Shown piece after piece: positions 1-9,385 of a stretch of 64,000 nucleotides of DNA. Position numbers and translations under genes: made by a program. The stretch comes from Croceibacterium mercuriale (lineage in GTDB: Bacteria; Pseudomonadota; Alphaproteobacteria; Sphingomonadales; Sphingomonadaceae). Numbering within the stretch: the stretch's first letter is position 1; the number at the start of each line of letters is the position of its first letter. Below the pieces are notes generated by a model. It was not told where the DNA came from, ran no database searches, and saw nothing but the letters and a program-made list of their open reading frames with translations. The stretch spans positions 248,001-312,000 of the forward strand of contig NZ_JTDN01000002.1 of assembly GCF_000802385.1 (NCBI RefSeq), given 5' to 3'.

Positions 1-21
1 CGTTGCAGCGGAGCTGGACCG

Positions 22-528
22 ATGGGTGAGCTGAGGCCGCGCTTCTGGGAGCTGCCGCTCACCAGCCTGACCCGGGCGGAATGGGAATCCCTGTGCGACG
101 GCTGCGGGCGCTGCTGCCTGCACAAGCTGGAGGACGAGGATAGCGGCGCGGTGATCGAGACCAATGTCGCCTGTCGCCTGCTCGACACCGGCACCGGCCG
201 CTGCAGCGATTACCGCAACCGCCGCGCCTTTGTCCCCGACTGCATCCGCCTGACCGCCGACCTGGTCGGCAAGCTGACCTGGCTGCCGCCCAGCTGCGCC
301 TATCGCCTGCGCGCCGATGGCGACCCGCTGCCGGATTGGCACCCGCTGCTGACAGGCGACAGTGCCGCCATGCACCAGGCCGGCATCAGCGTCGCCGGGC
401 GGGTCATCGCGGAGGACGATGCCGGCCCGCTGGAACAGCACATCGTCGACTGGAACAAGGGCGACGAGTGGGACGACGATGATGACGAGGAGGCGGACGA
501 CACGCCGCCGGTGTTCTTCGTCCGGTGA
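22..528 (+). CDS. YcgN/UPF0260 cysteine-cluster protein
   Basis: 168 residues. A CxxCxxCC cluster (C25, C28, C31, C32) sits near the N-terminus, and further cysteines follow in the next 60 residues. This is the signature of the YcgN/UPF0260 cysteine-cluster family, thought to bind metal or an Fe-S cluster; its biochemical role is unknown. The last 25 residues are very acidic (run of D/E around residues 146-160), then a short basic end. Its stop codon overlaps the GTG start of the next gene (GTGA), so the two are probably translated together. The family call is secure; function is not. Confidence 0.85.
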   Translation: MGELRPRFWELPLTSLTRAEWESLCDGCGRCCLHKLEDEDSGAVIETNVACRLLDTGTGRCSDYRNRRAFVPDCIRLTADLVGKLTWLPPSCAYRLRADGDPLPDWHPLLTGDSAAMHQAGISVAGRVIAEDDAGPLEQHIVDWNKGDEWDDDDDEEADDTPPVFFVR

Positions 529-1250
529 TCGGCTGGCTGCGCCGGGCCGAGCCGAAGCCTGCAACGATCGTTGTGGGGGAGCGGGAACTGCCGCTGGCCA
601 TCCGCGCGCATGCCCGTGCCACCCGCCTGACCATGCGCTTGGCGCCCGACGGGTCGGAGGTGCGCATCACGATGCCGCGCGGGGTGCGCATCGCGGAGGC
701 GGTGTCCTTTGCCCGCAGCCGGCGCGGCTGGCTGGCGCAGCAGCTGGCCCGCGTGCCGCACCACGCACCGCCTGCGCCGGGCGGCACGCTGCTCCATCGC
801 GGCACGGCGCTGCCGATCGACTGGCATGCCGCCCATCCTCGCACGCCTGCCATCATCGGGGGGTCCTTGCGCTGCGGCGGCCCGGTGGAGACGCTGACCC
901 CGCGCCTGGCCCGGTGGCTGGCGACCGAGGCGGAAGCGCTGCTGGCGGACGACCTTGCCCATTATTGCGCCCGTGCCGGCGTGGCCGCGCCGGCCCTGCG
1001 GCTGTCGCGCGCGCAGCGCCGCTGGGGCAGCTGTTCCAGCGGCGGCACGGTTCGGATCAACTGGCGGCTGATACAGGCGCCCGACCCTGTGCGCCGCTCG
1101 GTGGTGGCGCATGAGGTGGCCCACCTTCTGCACTTCGACCACTCGCCCGCCTTTCACGCGGCGCTGGCGCGGATTTATGATGCCGACCTGCCGGCCGCGG
1201 ATCGCTGGCTGAAGGCACACGGCCGCAGCCTGTACGCCGCATTCGGGTAG
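525..1250 (+). CDS. YgjP-like (DUF45) zinc metallopeptidase
   Basis: 241 residues, GTG start overlapping the preceding stop codon. An HExxH motif lies at H196-H200 with a third histidine at H206 (HExxHx5H), the metal site of the YgjP/SprT-like family. The upstream RWGSCSS segment is also family-typical. It is a predicted cytoplasmic metal-dependent hydrolase; no substrate can be named from sequence. Coupling to the cysteine-cluster gene suggests co-expression. Confidence 0.85.
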   Translation: MIGWLRRAEPKPATIVVGERELPLAIRAHARATRLTMRLAPDGSEVRITMPRGVRIAEAVSFARSRRGWLAQQLARVPHHAPPAPGGTLLHRGTALPIDWHAAHPRTPAIIGGSLRCGGPVETLTPRLARWLATEAEALLADDLAHYCARAGVAAPALRLSRAQRRWGSCSSGGTVRINWRLIQAPDPVRRSVVAHEVAHLLHFDHSPAFHAALARIYDADLPAADRWLKAHGRSLYAAFG

Positions 1251-1290
1251 GAACTGGCGCTCGGGCCCTGCAGCCCCTATCTCCCGCAGC

Positions 1291-1728
1291 ATGAACTTCT
1301 GGCGACGCATATCACCGCGCACCGCGGTACAGGATTTCGCGCAGGAATGGCGCCAGCCGGCACCTCACCGCTGGAAGGTGCTGGGTGTGTCGATCGCGGC
1401 GACGTTCTTCATCTTCATGATGTTCGTGCCCGAAAACCAGCGGATCGAGCCGCGCCCGCCGCAGGTCACCTGGATCACCAGTTTCGCGCCCGACCGGACG
1501 GATGACGAGATCGCCGCGAGCAATCTGGCCAACCAGCAACGGCAGGACGAGTTGGCCGCGCGGCTGGCCCGGCGGGAGGAGATCCGCAAGAACCTGTACC
1601 GCGAGCTGGGCCGCGCGACCTTTGTCGATGTGGACGCGATGGAGCGCCAGATCGCCAAGCAGGAAGCGGCTGCTGCGCCTGCTCCCGCTGCTGCGCCTGC
1701 CCGAGATGGCGCGCAACCTGCCGACTGA
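1291..1728 (+). CDS. Single-span membrane protein, unknown function
   Basis: 145 residues. One transmembrane helix at about residues 30-46 is followed by a charged, probably helical periplasmic segment (about 75-130) and an Ala/Pro-rich tail. I do not recognise a named family. The 3' end overlaps the 5' end of ribD by 23 bases in another frame, so it probably belongs to the riboflavin transcript. It could be a small envelope protein carried along with ribD; nothing indicates a link to riboflavin itself. Confidence 0.7.
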   Translation: MNFWRRISPRTAVQDFAQEWRQPAPHRWKVLGVSIAATFFIFMMFVPENQRIEPRPPQVTWITSFAPDRTDDEIAASNLANQQRQDELAARLARREEIRKNLYRELGRATFVDVDAMERQIAKQEAAAAPAPAAAPARDGAQPAD

Positions 1729-2689
1729 TTCCGACGATCGCTGGCTCGCCGCCGCCGCCGCACTGGCGGAGCGTAGCCGGCCACTGAGTCGCCCGAACCC
1801 GGCGGTGGCTGCGCTGCTGGTGAAGGACGGCATGGTGGTCGGGCGCGGCTGGACGCAAGCCGGCGGGCGCCCCCATGCGGAGGCAATGGCGCTGGCTCAG
1901 GCCGGCGGGCAAGCGCGCGGTGCGACGCTGTATGTCACGCTGGAACCCTGCGCTCACCAGTCCACCCGCGGCCCCGCCTGCACCGATCTGGTGGTCGCGG
2001 CCGGGATCGCGCGGGTGGTGATCGGCGTGACCGATCCGGACGATCGCACCGCCGGTCGCGGCAAGGCGCGGCTGCGCGGCGCGGGCATCGTGGCGGAGGG
2101 TGCGGGTGACGCACGCTGCGCCGGCAGCCTGGCGGGCTACCTGGCGCAGGCCGCGTTGGGCCGGCCGCATGTGACGCTGAAACTGGCTACCTCGCTGGAT
2201 GGCTGCATCGCGCTGGCGGACGGCACCAGCCGGTGGATCACCGGCCCGGCCGCCCGGGCCCACACGCACCGCGAACGCGCGCGGGCCGATGCGATCCTGG
2301 TGGGTGGCGGTACGCTGCGCGCCGATGCGCCGGCACTGGACGTGCGCCTGCCGGGCCTGGAAGATCGCGCGCCCCGCCGGCTGGTGCTGACCGGTGGCGC
2401 GGTGCCCGATGGCTGGATCGCCCTGCCCGATCCGCAGGCGATCCACGATCTGCCGGGCGTGCAGTACCTGTTCGTCGAAGGCGGGGCGCAAGCGGCGGCG
2501 GCCTTCCTGCGCGCCGATCTGGTCGACCGGCTGCTGCTCTACCGCGCACCGGTGCTGCTGGGCGGCGGCAAGCCGGCGCTGGCGGATCTGCAGCTGGCCG
2601 GGCTGTGGCAGGCGCATGATCGCTGGCGGCTGACCGATCGCCGCCACTTCGCACCCGACACGCTCGAAATCTTCACCCGCACACGTTAG
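1706..2689 (+). CDS. ribD: Riboflavin biosynthesis deaminase/reductase RibD
   Basis: 327 residues from the ATG at 1706, a normal length for RibD; the reading frame stays open further upstream, but that part overlaps the previous gene and is not RibD-like. The N-terminal cytidine-deaminase-like domain has the zinc motif H57-A-E59 and cysteines C82 and C92. The C-terminal half is the NADPH-dependent reductase domain. It converts the GTP-derived pyrimidine to 5-amino-6-(ribitylamino)uracil phosphate. The second zinc motif reads PCAHQSTRGPAC, one residue longer than the common PCxHxGxTPPC. ribE follows after 9 bases. Confidence 0.93.
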   Translation: MARNLPTDSDDRWLAAAAALAERSRPLSRPNPAVAALLVKDGMVVGRGWTQAGGRPHAEAMALAQAGGQARGATLYVTLEPCAHQSTRGPACTDLVVAAGIARVVIGVTDPDDRTAGRGKARLRGAGIVAEGAGDARCAGSLAGYLAQAALGRPHVTLKLATSLDGCIALADGTSRWITGPAARAHTHRERARADAILVGGGTLRADAPALDVRLPGLEDRAPRRLVLTGGAVPDGWIALPDPQAIHDLPGVQYLFVEGGAQAAAAFLRADLVDRLLLYRAPVLLGGGKPALADLQLAGLWQAHDRWRLTDRRHFAPDTLEIFTRTR

Positions 2690-2698
2690 GGGTCACCC

Positions 2699-3322
2699 AT
2701 GTTCACCGGCATCGTCACCGCCATCGGCACCATCACCCAGGCGGAAACGCTGGGCGATCTGCGCCTGACCATCGCCTGCCCATGGGATCCCGCCACCATC
2801 GCCATCGGCGCTTCCATCGCCTGTTCGGGCGTGTGCCTGACGGTGGTGGATCGCGGCGGCGCGGCCGGCGACGCGTGGTTTGCCATCGACCTGTCGGCCG
2901 AAAGCGTCAGCCGTACCGCGCCGGGGATGTGGGAACAGGGGCGCCGGCTGAACCTGGAACCGTCGCTGCGTGTAGGGGACGAACTGGGCGGGCACATCGT
3001 GTCCGGCCATGTCGACGCGACCGGTCAGGTGATTGCCGCCGATCCGGTCGGCGGGTCCACCCGCCTGACCATCCGCGCGCCTGCCGCCCTGGCCCCGTTC
3101 ATCGCGCCCAAGGGCTCCATCAGCGTGGATGGCGTGTCACTCACGGTGAATGCGGTGGAGGACCAACCCGACGGCGCGGCCGACTTCACGCTGAACATCA
3201 TCCCCCATACGGGCGAGGTCACGACCCTGAGCGGACTGGCGGCGGGCTCCACGGTCAATCTGGAGATCGACACGGTGGCGCGGTACCTGCAGCGGCTGGA
3301 GGCCCTGCGCAACCGGTCCTGA
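2699..3322 (+). CDS. ribE: Riboflavin synthase, alpha subunit
   Basis: 207 residues beginning with the invariant MFTGIV of riboflavin synthase. Two tandem lumazine-binding beta-barrel repeats can be seen; the second starts near residue 98 (GHIVSGHVD). It dismutates two 6,7-dimethyl-8-ribityllumazine molecules into riboflavin and a pyrimidine. It lies 9 bases after ribD in the same operon. ribBA and ribH, often next in this order, are absent: the next gene is on the opposite strand. Confidence 0.95.
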   Translation: MFTGIVTAIGTITQAETLGDLRLTIACPWDPATIAIGASIACSGVCLTVVDRGGAAGDAWFAIDLSAESVSRTAPGMWEQGRRLNLEPSLRVGDELGGHIVSGHVDATGQVIAADPVGGSTRLTIRAPAALAPFIAPKGSISVDGVSLTVNAVEDQPDGAADFTLNIIPHTGEVTTLSGLAAGSTVNLEIDTVARYLQRLEALRNRS

Positions 3323-3354
3323 GCGGTGCGCGGGCGTCCCTGGCCCGGCGCAAC

Positions 3355-4527
3355 CTACGCCGTGATCGCCGCCAGCGCGTCCGTGAACTTGCCCAGATTG
3401 CCCGGAGTCAGCCCGGCGATGTTGATCCGCCCGCTGCCCGCCATGTAGATCGAATGCTCGGACCGGAGCGCCGCGATCTGCGCCGGCGTCAGCGGCAGCA
3501 TGGCGAACATGCCCTGCTGCCGGCCATAGGGCGTCAGGTCCAGCGTGCCGGCAGTACCATGCGCCGCCAGTGCGTCGCGCACCCCGCGGATGCGCCGGCG
3601 CATGCCTTCCAGCTCAGCCAGCCAGTCGGCGGTGAGCGCGGCATCCTCCAGCACCAGCCGCACGGCGGCGGCGCCGTGATCGGGCGGCATGGACCAGTTG
3701 GCGCGGGCCAGCGCATGGCCATTGCTCATGATCCGGGTCGCGGCATCCGCATCCTGGCCCTGCCAGTACAACGCACCCACCCGGTCGCGATACAGGCCGA
3801 AATTCTTGTCGCAGCTATAGGCGACCAGCGCCTCCGCCACACCTGCCAGCACGGCGCGGGCGCCATAGGCGTCCTCCGCCATGCCCGCGCCCAGCCCCTG
3901 ATAGGCCAGGTCGACGATCGGCAGCACCACGCCGTTCGCCAGCGCCGCCACGATCCGGTCCCACTCGCCCGGCGTGTAGTCGACGCCGGTCGGGTTGTGG
4001 CAGCAGCCATGCAGCAGCACCGCGGCGCCTTCGCCCGCAGTCGCCAGCGCCGCCAGCAGCGCCTCGATATCGGCCGCGCCCTCGGCGGTGGCGTGATTGA
4101 AGGGGACCAGTTCCAGGCCCAGATCGGCCACGATCTGCGCGTGGTTCGGCCAGGAGGGCGTCCCCATCAGCACGCGGGTCGCGCCCGCCCGCTTGGCCAG
4201 CGCCAGCGCCAGCCGCACAGCGCCGGTGCCGCCCGGCGTCTGCATGCCGTCCAGCCGGTCCGGCTTGTCGCTCTTGCCGAAGATGTGCGGGATCAGGCGG
4301 TGGACGAAGCCCATGTCGCCCTCAGGGCCAAGATAGGCCTTGCTGTCCTGCCCTTCGACCAGCCGCCGCTCCGCCGCCTTGATCGCGCCGAAGACCGGCG
4401 TGGCGCCGCTCTCCGTGCGGAACACGCCGACGCCTAGGTCGATCTTGTCGGGCGCGGGATCGGCATCATGCAGCTTGATCAGCGCCAGCAGCGCATCGGG
4501 CGATTGTTGTGTCAGGCGGTTCAGCAT
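3355..4527 (-). CDS. Aromatic/aspartate aminotransferase (class I, PLP)
   Basis: 390 residues from the ATG at 4527; the longer open frame to 4596 lacks homology-like content. Typical of the AspC/TyrB subgroup: the PLP lysine lies in SCDKNFGLYRDRVG, with the conserved NPTG segment (CHNPTGVD) and substrate-phosphate arginines. It should transfer amino groups between aspartate or aromatic amino acids and 2-oxoglutarate. Aromatic versus aspartate preference cannot be settled by eye. Convergent with ribE; 74 bases separate its start from the end of eipA on the same strand. Confidence 0.9.
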   Translation of the reverse strand: MLNRLTQQSPDALLALIKLHDADPAPDKIDLGVGVFRTESGATPVFGAIKAAERRLVEGQDSKAYLGPEGDMGFVHRLIPHIFGKSDKPDRLDGMQTPGGTGAVRLALALAKRAGATRVLMGTPSWPNHAQIVADLGLELVPFNHATAEGAADIEALLAALATAGEGAAVLLHGCCHNPTGVDYTPGEWDRIVAALANGVVLPIVDLAYQGLGAGMAEDAYGARAVLAGVAEALVAYSCDKNFGLYRDRVGALYWQGQDADAATRIMSNGHALARANWSMPPDHGAAAVRLVLEDAALTADWLAELEGMRRRIRGVRDALAAHGTAGTLDLTPYGRQQGMFAMLPLTPAQIAALRSEHSIYMAGSGRINIAGLTPGNLGKFTDALAAITA

Positions 4528-4601
4528 AGCGGGTGCGCACATGCCCCCGCAGCCCCCTGCCCGCAAGTCACTTTGTTGCGCAGATCGCGCCGACAACGCG
4601 A

Positions 4602-5408
4602 CTAGAACGGCATCCAGGTCTGGTCGCGGGTAAACTTCATGTAGCCGACATTGACGCCCAGCCGCAGGCCGGCGCCCACGCGGATGGGGATCAGCACCAC
4701 ATTGCCCTTCCGCAGGTAGGATGCGGTGAAGCCGCCGGCGAGATAGACCTGGCCTTCGCCTGCGGGGAAGCGGGAATACAGCTCCTCGCTGTCGAACAGG
4801 TTGTACACCAGCACGAAGGTGTTGCCGGCATTGGCACCCGCATCGAAGCCGACCGAGGGGCCGGTCCAGTACACCGTCTTCTGCCCTTCGACCTTGTGGA
4901 ACAGCGTGCCCGAACCATAGCGCGCGCCGACGATGAAGGCCGCGCTCGCCTCGCGCCCGACGACATAGGCGTTGGGTTCGCCCTGCTTGGACAGGATGTC
5001 CTGGATCAGCCGGGCGAGCCCTTCGGCGCCCTTGCCGAACAGCCCTTCGGCCGCACCGATCAGGTCGTCTTCCTGGTAGGTGTCGCCCTGCGCGCCGGCG
5101 ACCTGCGGATTCACCGCCGCCTGGGTGGCTGCCTCCGACGCGTAGGGGCTGGTCACGGCCGGCGCCTGTTCAACCGGCGGTGGCGGGGAGCTGATCCCGT
5201 CGGCCGGGGCCAGTTCGCCATTATAGGTGGGGTAGTCCTGCGTGGCCGGTGGCGACCCGTTCAGGTCGCCGTCGATCGCGGCATCTGGGTCGATGGTGGT
5301 GACACCCTGCGCGGCGGCGGGCAGCGAGGCCAGCGGCGCGGCCACCAGCGCCGCAAGGGCCAGCAGGGCGGCGCCGAAGCGCCCGCGAGCGAACATTTGC
5401 GCGGTCAT
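4602..5408 (-). CDS. eipA: DUF1134 envelope protein, EipA family
   Basis: 268 residues. The ATG at 5408 has GGAAAG six bases upstream and begins a clear signal peptide ending near AAAQG; a start 33 bases further upstream is less likely. A Pro/Ala-rich linker is followed by the conserved DUF1134 domain (about residues 130-268), rich in glycine and beta strands. DUF1134 is the family of Brucella EipA, a periplasmic protein needed for envelope integrity in several Alphaproteobacteria. Diverges from argB with 156 bases between them, which must hold both promoters. Confidence 0.85.
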   Translation of the reverse strand: MTAQMFARGRFGAALLALAALVAAPLASLPAAAQGVTTIDPDAAIDGDLNGSPPATQDYPTYNGELAPADGISSPPPPVEQAPAVTSPYASEAATQAAVNPQVAGAQGDTYQEDDLIGAAEGLFGKGAEGLARLIQDILSKQGEPNAYVVGREASAAFIVGARYGSGTLFHKVEGQKTVYWTGPSVGFDAGANAGNTFVLVYNLFDSEELYSRFPAGEGQVYLAGGFTASYLRKGNVVLIPIRVGAGLRLGVNVGYMKFTRDQTWMPF

Positions 5409-5564
5409 CGGCTTTCCAGAAACCCCCATAATCATCACCATTTACACGGCCACGCCAACAAGCACCCCTGCCCGTTAAGCCGCAATGAACGCCGCGCCAA
5501 GGGTGCGTTCGGCCGGCTGCGAGGGCCGTTGCCGTTTGTTGGGGGGCGTTCTAAGGCAACGCGC

Positions 5565-6467
5565 ATGAACGCGGATACCGAACGGCAGATGCTGGCCAAG
5601 GCGGAAGTGCTGATCGAGGCGCTGCCGTATCTGCAACGCTATGCGGGGCGCAGCTTCGTGGTGAAATATGGCGGCCATGCCATGGGCGATCCCGCCATGG
5701 CGCGGGCCTTCGCCCATGATGTCGTGCTGCTGAAGACGGTCGGCATCAACCCGGTGGTGGTGCATGGCGGCGGCCCGCAGATCGGTGCCATGCTGAAGAA
5801 GCTGGGCGTGGAAACGCGCTTCATCGACGGCCTGCGCGTGACCGATCGCGCCACGGCGGAGGTGGCCGAGATGGTCCTGTCGGGTGCCATCAACAAGGAA
5901 CTGGTCGGCTGGATCGCGCGCGCCGGGGGCAAGGCGCTGGGCATTTCCGGCAAGGACGGCAACATGGTCACCGCAGCCAAACTGACCCGCACCAGAAAGG
6001 ACCCTGACAGCCTGATCGAACAGGCGATCGACCTTGGCTTCGTGGGCGAACCGCAGGTGATCGACACCGCGATCTTGGAAACCGCCAGCAGCGCCGGGAT
6101 GATCCCGGTCGTGGCGCCGATCGGCGCCGGGCTGGACGGGGAAACCTACAACATCAATGCCGACACCATGGCCGGCGCGCTGGCCGCGGCGCTGGGGGCG
6201 GCACGGCTGTTCCTGCTGACGGACGTGGCCGGCGTGCTGGACGCGGACAAGCAGCTGGTCAGCAACCTGACGCCGACCGACATCGCCCGGCTGACCGCCG
6301 AAGGCGCGATCAGCGGCGGCATGATCCCCAAGCTGGAAACCTGCGTCCATGCGGTGGAGGCGGGATGCGAGGCCGCGGTGGTGCTGGATGGCCGCGTGCC
6401 CCATGCCATGCTGCTGGAATTCTTCACCTCGCGCGGCGCCGGCACGCTGATCCGGGCGAATGCCTGA
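5565..6467 (+). CDS. argB: Acetylglutamate kinase
   Basis: 300 residues. Start at 5565, preceded by AAGGCAACGCGC; the frame is open far upstream, but only this part is ArgB. Hallmarks: KYGGHAMGD near the N-terminus, HGGGPQIG, and the C-terminal [21 protein letters not shown] region. It phosphorylates N-acetylglutamate, the second step of arginine synthesis. argD and argF are at 49-51 kb, so the pathway is split in this genome. A lipoprotein gene begins two bases after its stop. Confidence 0.96.
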   Translation: MNADTERQMLAKAEVLIEALPYLQRYAGRSFVVKYGGHAMGDPAMARAFAHDVVLLKTVGINPVVVHGGGPQIGAMLKKLGVETRFIDGLRVTDRATAEVAEMVLSGAINKELVGWIARAGGKALGISGKDGNMVTAAKLTRTRKDPDSLIEQAIDLGFVGEPQVIDTAILETASSAGMIPVVAPIGAGLDGETYNINADTMAGALAAALGAARLFLLTDVAGVLDADKQLVSNLTPTDIARLTAEGAISGGMIPKLETCVHAVEAGCEAAVVLDGRVPHAMLLEFFTSRGAGTLIRANA

Positions 6468-6468
6468 C

Positions 6469-7011
6469 ATGCGCGCCAGCCTCCTGCCCGTTCTTGCCCT
6501 GCTGGCCGCTTGCGGCGGCGAGGCACCCGCGCCGCAGCCGACCGGCAGCGCGGCGCCGCAAACCCTGCGCGACACCCTGGAAGATCCGCTGGCGACGCCC
6601 GCCGCGCTGCCGCCGCAGGTGGCCGAGTTCCCGGCCCTGTCCAGCCGCACCTGCATGGATGTCGTGCGCTTCTATGGCGATGCCCTTGCCGCCGGCGAGT
6701 GGGAGCAGGCGGCGCTGGCCTGGGCCGACCCGGTGATCGACGGCGCCCGGCTGCAGAGCGTCTTCGGCAGCTACCAGCAGCCGGCCTTCACCTGGGGCGA
6801 CCCGGTGGAGGAAGGCGCCGCCGGCTCGCTATATTGCACCGTGGAAGGCACGCTGACCGATGCCGCCACGCCCGGCACCGCGCCTGTTTCCGGCACGCTG
6901 GAGCTGAAGCGCGTCAACGATGTCGACGGCGCCACGCCCACGCAGCTGCGCTGGACGGTCCGTTCCTCCAGCTTCATCGAACCCACCGAACGCTCGGGCC
7001 CGTCCAGTTGA
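6469..7011 (+). CDS. Putative lipoprotein
   Basis: 180 residues from the ATG at 6469 (an ATG nine bases earlier overlaps the argB stop and is less natural). The N-terminus is a lipoprotein signal with lipobox LAAC at about residue 15, then a Pro/Ala linker. The remainder is a small globular domain with two cysteines (SRTCMDV and LYCTVEG) that could form a disulfide. I do not recognise a family. Located in a + strand run with argB, YggT, a second lipoprotein and MarC. Confidence 0.75.
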   Translation: MRASLLPVLALLAACGGEAPAPQPTGSAAPQTLRDTLEDPLATPAALPPQVAEFPALSSRTCMDVVRFYGDALAAGEWEQAALAWADPVIDGARLQSVFGSYQQPAFTWGDPVEEGAAGSLYCTVEGTLTDAATPGTAPVSGTLELKRVNDVDGATPTQLRWTVRSSSFIEPTERSGPSS

Positions 7012-7044
7012 CCTGGCCCGCCTGAGCAGCAGAAAGATCCCATC

Positions 7045-7347
7045 GTGCTGTTACTCACCCTGTCGCAGATCGTCGGTTACCTGATCAACATCATCATCAT
7101 CCTGGTGATCGTGCAGTTCGTGTTGAGCCTGCTGGTATCGTTCAATGTCGTATCCATGCGCACCAGCTGGGTCGCGGCGATCTGGACCTCGGTCAGCGCG
7201 CTGCTCGACCCGATCCTGTCGCCCATCCGCCGCATCCTGCCCAACACCGGGGCGATCGATTTTTCCCCGCTGGTGCTGATCGTGGTGCTGAACATCATCA
7301 ACATCGTGCTGCAGAACCTGGCCTACAGTCAGATGGCCGCCGCATGA
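7045..7347 (+). CDS. YggT family membrane protein
   Basis: 100 residues, GTG start. Two hydrophobic spans (about residues 5-32 and 75-95) flank the conserved DPILSPIRRILP turn of the YggT family. These inner-membrane proteins have an ill-defined role, often discussed with cell-envelope and osmotic stress. Its stop overlaps the next start (ATGA), so translation is coupled to the following lipoprotein. Confidence 0.88.
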   Translation: MLLLTLSQIVGYLINIIIILVIVQFVLSLLVSFNVVSMRTSWVAAIWTSVSALLDPILSPIRRILPNTGAIDFSPLVLIVVLNIINIVLQNLAYSQMAAA

Positions 7348-8123
7348 TCGTGCGGCGGGCGGCGCTGTTGCTCGCCCCGGCGCTGGCGCTGACCGCGTGC
7401 ATGGGTGGCGGCAGCCGGCAGAGCGACGGATTGAGCCGCCGCGCGGTGGCGGAGGCGCGGCGTGGCCCGCCGCTGCGGCCGATGGCCCAGCCGACCAGCA
7501 TCATCGCCGCCGAGATCGCGCTTGCCCGCGCCGCGCGCGAAGACGGGCAATGGCCGGCGCTGGCCGCCCGCGCCACGGGCGACGCACGGATCGCCTGGAA
7601 CGACGCCGCCGTGCCGGCCGCCGGCTGGCTGGCGGGCCGCGCCAGCCCCGCGACGCCCGACCGCTGGCAGGCCCGCGAGGCCTGGGCCAGCTGCGACGGA
7701 TCGGCCGTCGTGGTCACCGGGATCGGCCATGATGCCGCCGGCAACTGGAGCCGCTTCACCCGCATGTGGGAACGGCAGGGCCGGGATTTCCGCTGGAGCG
7801 TGACCGTGTGGCAGCCGGATGCGGAACTGACCCGCACCCGCCGGGCGGAGGCGGCGCAAGCCACGGCCGATGCGGCGGACGATGCCATCGTGGTGGAGGC
7901 GATGAACATGATCCGCGCCCGCGTCGCGCCCTGTCCGCAGCAGAATGGTCGACCCCGGTCCCATTACGGGCGCGACGATGCGGCCGACCGGCAGCCCGGC
8001 CTGTCACGCGACGGCACGCTGCGCTGGAGCGTCGCCCCCGATGCCGTCACCGCCTGGTGGCAGGCGGCGAGCGGGTGGGAGCAGGTGCACACCCAGCCCC
8101 TGGGTGCGGCAGGAGGGGCCTGA
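7344..8123 (+). CDS. Putative lipoprotein
   Basis: 259 residues. The start overlaps the yggT stop. Lipoprotein signal MIVRRAALLLAPALALTAC with the lipid-modified cysteine at residue 19. The mature protein has an Arg-rich N-terminal segment, a central region that looks like an NTF2-type fold (inferred only from its DGSAVVVTGIG... GNWSRFTRMWER pattern), and no obvious catalytic motif. The MarC gene starts one base after its stop, indicating one operon. Confidence 0.75.
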   Translation: MIVRRAALLLAPALALTACMGGGSRQSDGLSRRAVAEARRGPPLRPMAQPTSIIAAEIALARAAREDGQWPALAARATGDARIAWNDAAVPAAGWLAGRASPATPDRWQAREAWASCDGSAVVVTGIGHDAAGNWSRFTRMWERQGRDFRWSVTVWQPDAELTRTRRAEAAQATADAADDAIVVEAMNMIRARVAPCPQQNGRPRSHYGRDDAADRQPGLSRDGTLRWSVAPDAVTAWWQAASGWEQVHTQPLGAAGGA

Positions 8124-8744
8124 ATGCTGTTCGACCTGTTCATATCTGCCTTCGCCACGCTGTTCGTGGTGATCGACCCACCGGGCTGCGCCCCGATCTA
8201 TGCCGGCCTGACCGCGCGGTTCGACGCCGCGCACAAGCGGGCCATGGCCATCCGCGCCTGTGTAGTGGCGGGCGCGATCCTGCTGTTCTTCGCCCTGCTC
8301 GGGCAACGGCTGTTGTCGGCGCTGCATATCGGGCTGGATGCCTTCCGCATCGCCGGCGGCATCATGTTGTTCCTGATCGCGCTGGACATGGTGTTCGAGA
8401 AGCGCACGCAGCGCCGCGAACAGCGGGCCGAACAGGTGCTGGCCGATCCCGCGCAGGAGGACGTGTCGATCTTCCCCATGGCCATGCCGATGCTGGCCGG
8501 GCCGGGCGCCATCGCCACCGTGATGCTGCTGCAGAGCAATGCCAGCGGGGTGCAGGGCACGCTGGTGGTGCTGGCTGCACTGGCGCTGGTGCTGGCGATG
8601 ACGCTGGGCGCGCTGCTGGCGGCCGGCCCGCTGATGAAGGCGGTCGGCCCGCGGTTCGAAGCGGTGCTGACGCGGCTGCTGGGCGTGCTGCTGGCAGCGC
8701 TGGCCGCGCAGTATGTGATTGACGGGCTGAACGGCGCGTTCTGA
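8124..8744 (+). CDS. MarC family integral membrane protein
   Basis: 206 residues with six hydrophobic spans. The FATLFVVIDPPGCAPIY segment near the N-terminus is the MarC/UPF0056 signature. The family was once linked to multiple antibiotic resistance, but transport activity is not established. Last gene of the + strand run from argB; convergent with the next gene. Confidence 0.9.
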   Translation: MLFDLFISAFATLFVVIDPPGCAPIYAGLTARFDAAHKRAMAIRACVVAGAILLFFALLGQRLLSALHIGLDAFRIAGGIMLFLIALDMVFEKRTQRREQRAEQVLADPAQEDVSIFPMAMPMLAGPGAIATVMLLQSNASGVQGTLVVLAALALVLAMTLGALLAAGPLMKAVGPRFEAVLTRLLGVLLAALAAQYVIDGLNGAF

Positions 8745-8759
8745 TCCGGGCCTGTCGAT

Positions 8760-9374
8760 CTACTGCAACGTCACCCGGCTTTCGTCGGGATCGCTGCGTC
8801 CGAAGAACTGCATCAGCTGGATCAGCAATTCGCACCGCTCCGCCAGGTCGCCCGCCTCCAGCAGCGCCTGCTTGGCGGCCGAATCGAACGGCGCGATCTG
8901 GCTCACGCCGTTGATCAGGCTGGCATCGTCCAGCCGCTCCAGCGATTGCCAGTCGACCTGATAGCCCTGGCTGTCGGCGAAGTGGCGCGCCTCCTGCTCG
9001 AAGGCGGCGCGCTCCACACTGCTCAGCGCCTCGTCCGTGGCATCGGGGATCAGCTCCGCCTCCACCTGGCGGAAGGTCGTGGTGACATCCAGCTCGCGCA
9101 GCAGGCGGAAGCGCGATTCGCCTTCCAGCACGATGTTGTAACGGCCATCGGGCAGCGCCTCGACATCGTCGATCCGGCCGACACAACCGATGTCGAACAG
9201 GGACGATCCGTCGGCAATGGCGCGCGGCTGGATCATGGCAATGCGCCGGTCCTTGGCCAGTGCGGTGCCTACCAGGTCGCGGTAGCGCGGCTCGAAGATA
9301 TGCAGCGGCAGCTGCAATCCCGGAAACAGGATGGCCCCGGCCAGCGGGAAGATCGGCAGGCGGAGCGCGCTCAT
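8760..9374 (-). CDS. LON peptidase substrate-binding domain protein
   Basis: 204 residues. LPIFPLAGAILFPGLQLPLHIFEPRYRDLV at the N-terminus is the start of a Lon N-terminal (PUA-like) domain; no ATPase or protease domain follows. Stand-alone proteins of this kind are common in bacteria and of unclear role, possibly protein quality control. It lies 11 bases after cnoX, a redox chaperone, on the same strand, which fits a proteostasis operon. Confidence 0.9.
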   Translation of the reverse strand: MSALRLPIFPLAGAILFPGLQLPLHIFEPRYRDLVGTALAKDRRIAMIQPRAIADGSSLFDIGCVGRIDDVEALPDGRYNIVLEGESRFRLLRELDVTTTFRQVEAELIPDATDEALSSVERAAFEQEARHFADSQGYQVDWQSLERLDDASLINGVSQIAPFDSAAKQALLEAGDLAERCELLIQLMQFFGRSDPDESRVTLQ

Positions 9375-9385
9375 CCCGCGGCCGC

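Noticed and set aside
300-1322. 340-residue - strand ORF opposite the YcgN/YgjP genes
   Set aside because: Arg/Pro/His/Gln-rich translation typical of antisense frames in GC-rich DNA; both + strand genes have clear families.
2782-4437. 551-residue + strand ORF across ribE and the aminotransferase
   Set aside because: Runs through two real genes in the wrong frame; composition is Arg/Gln/His-rich with no domain.
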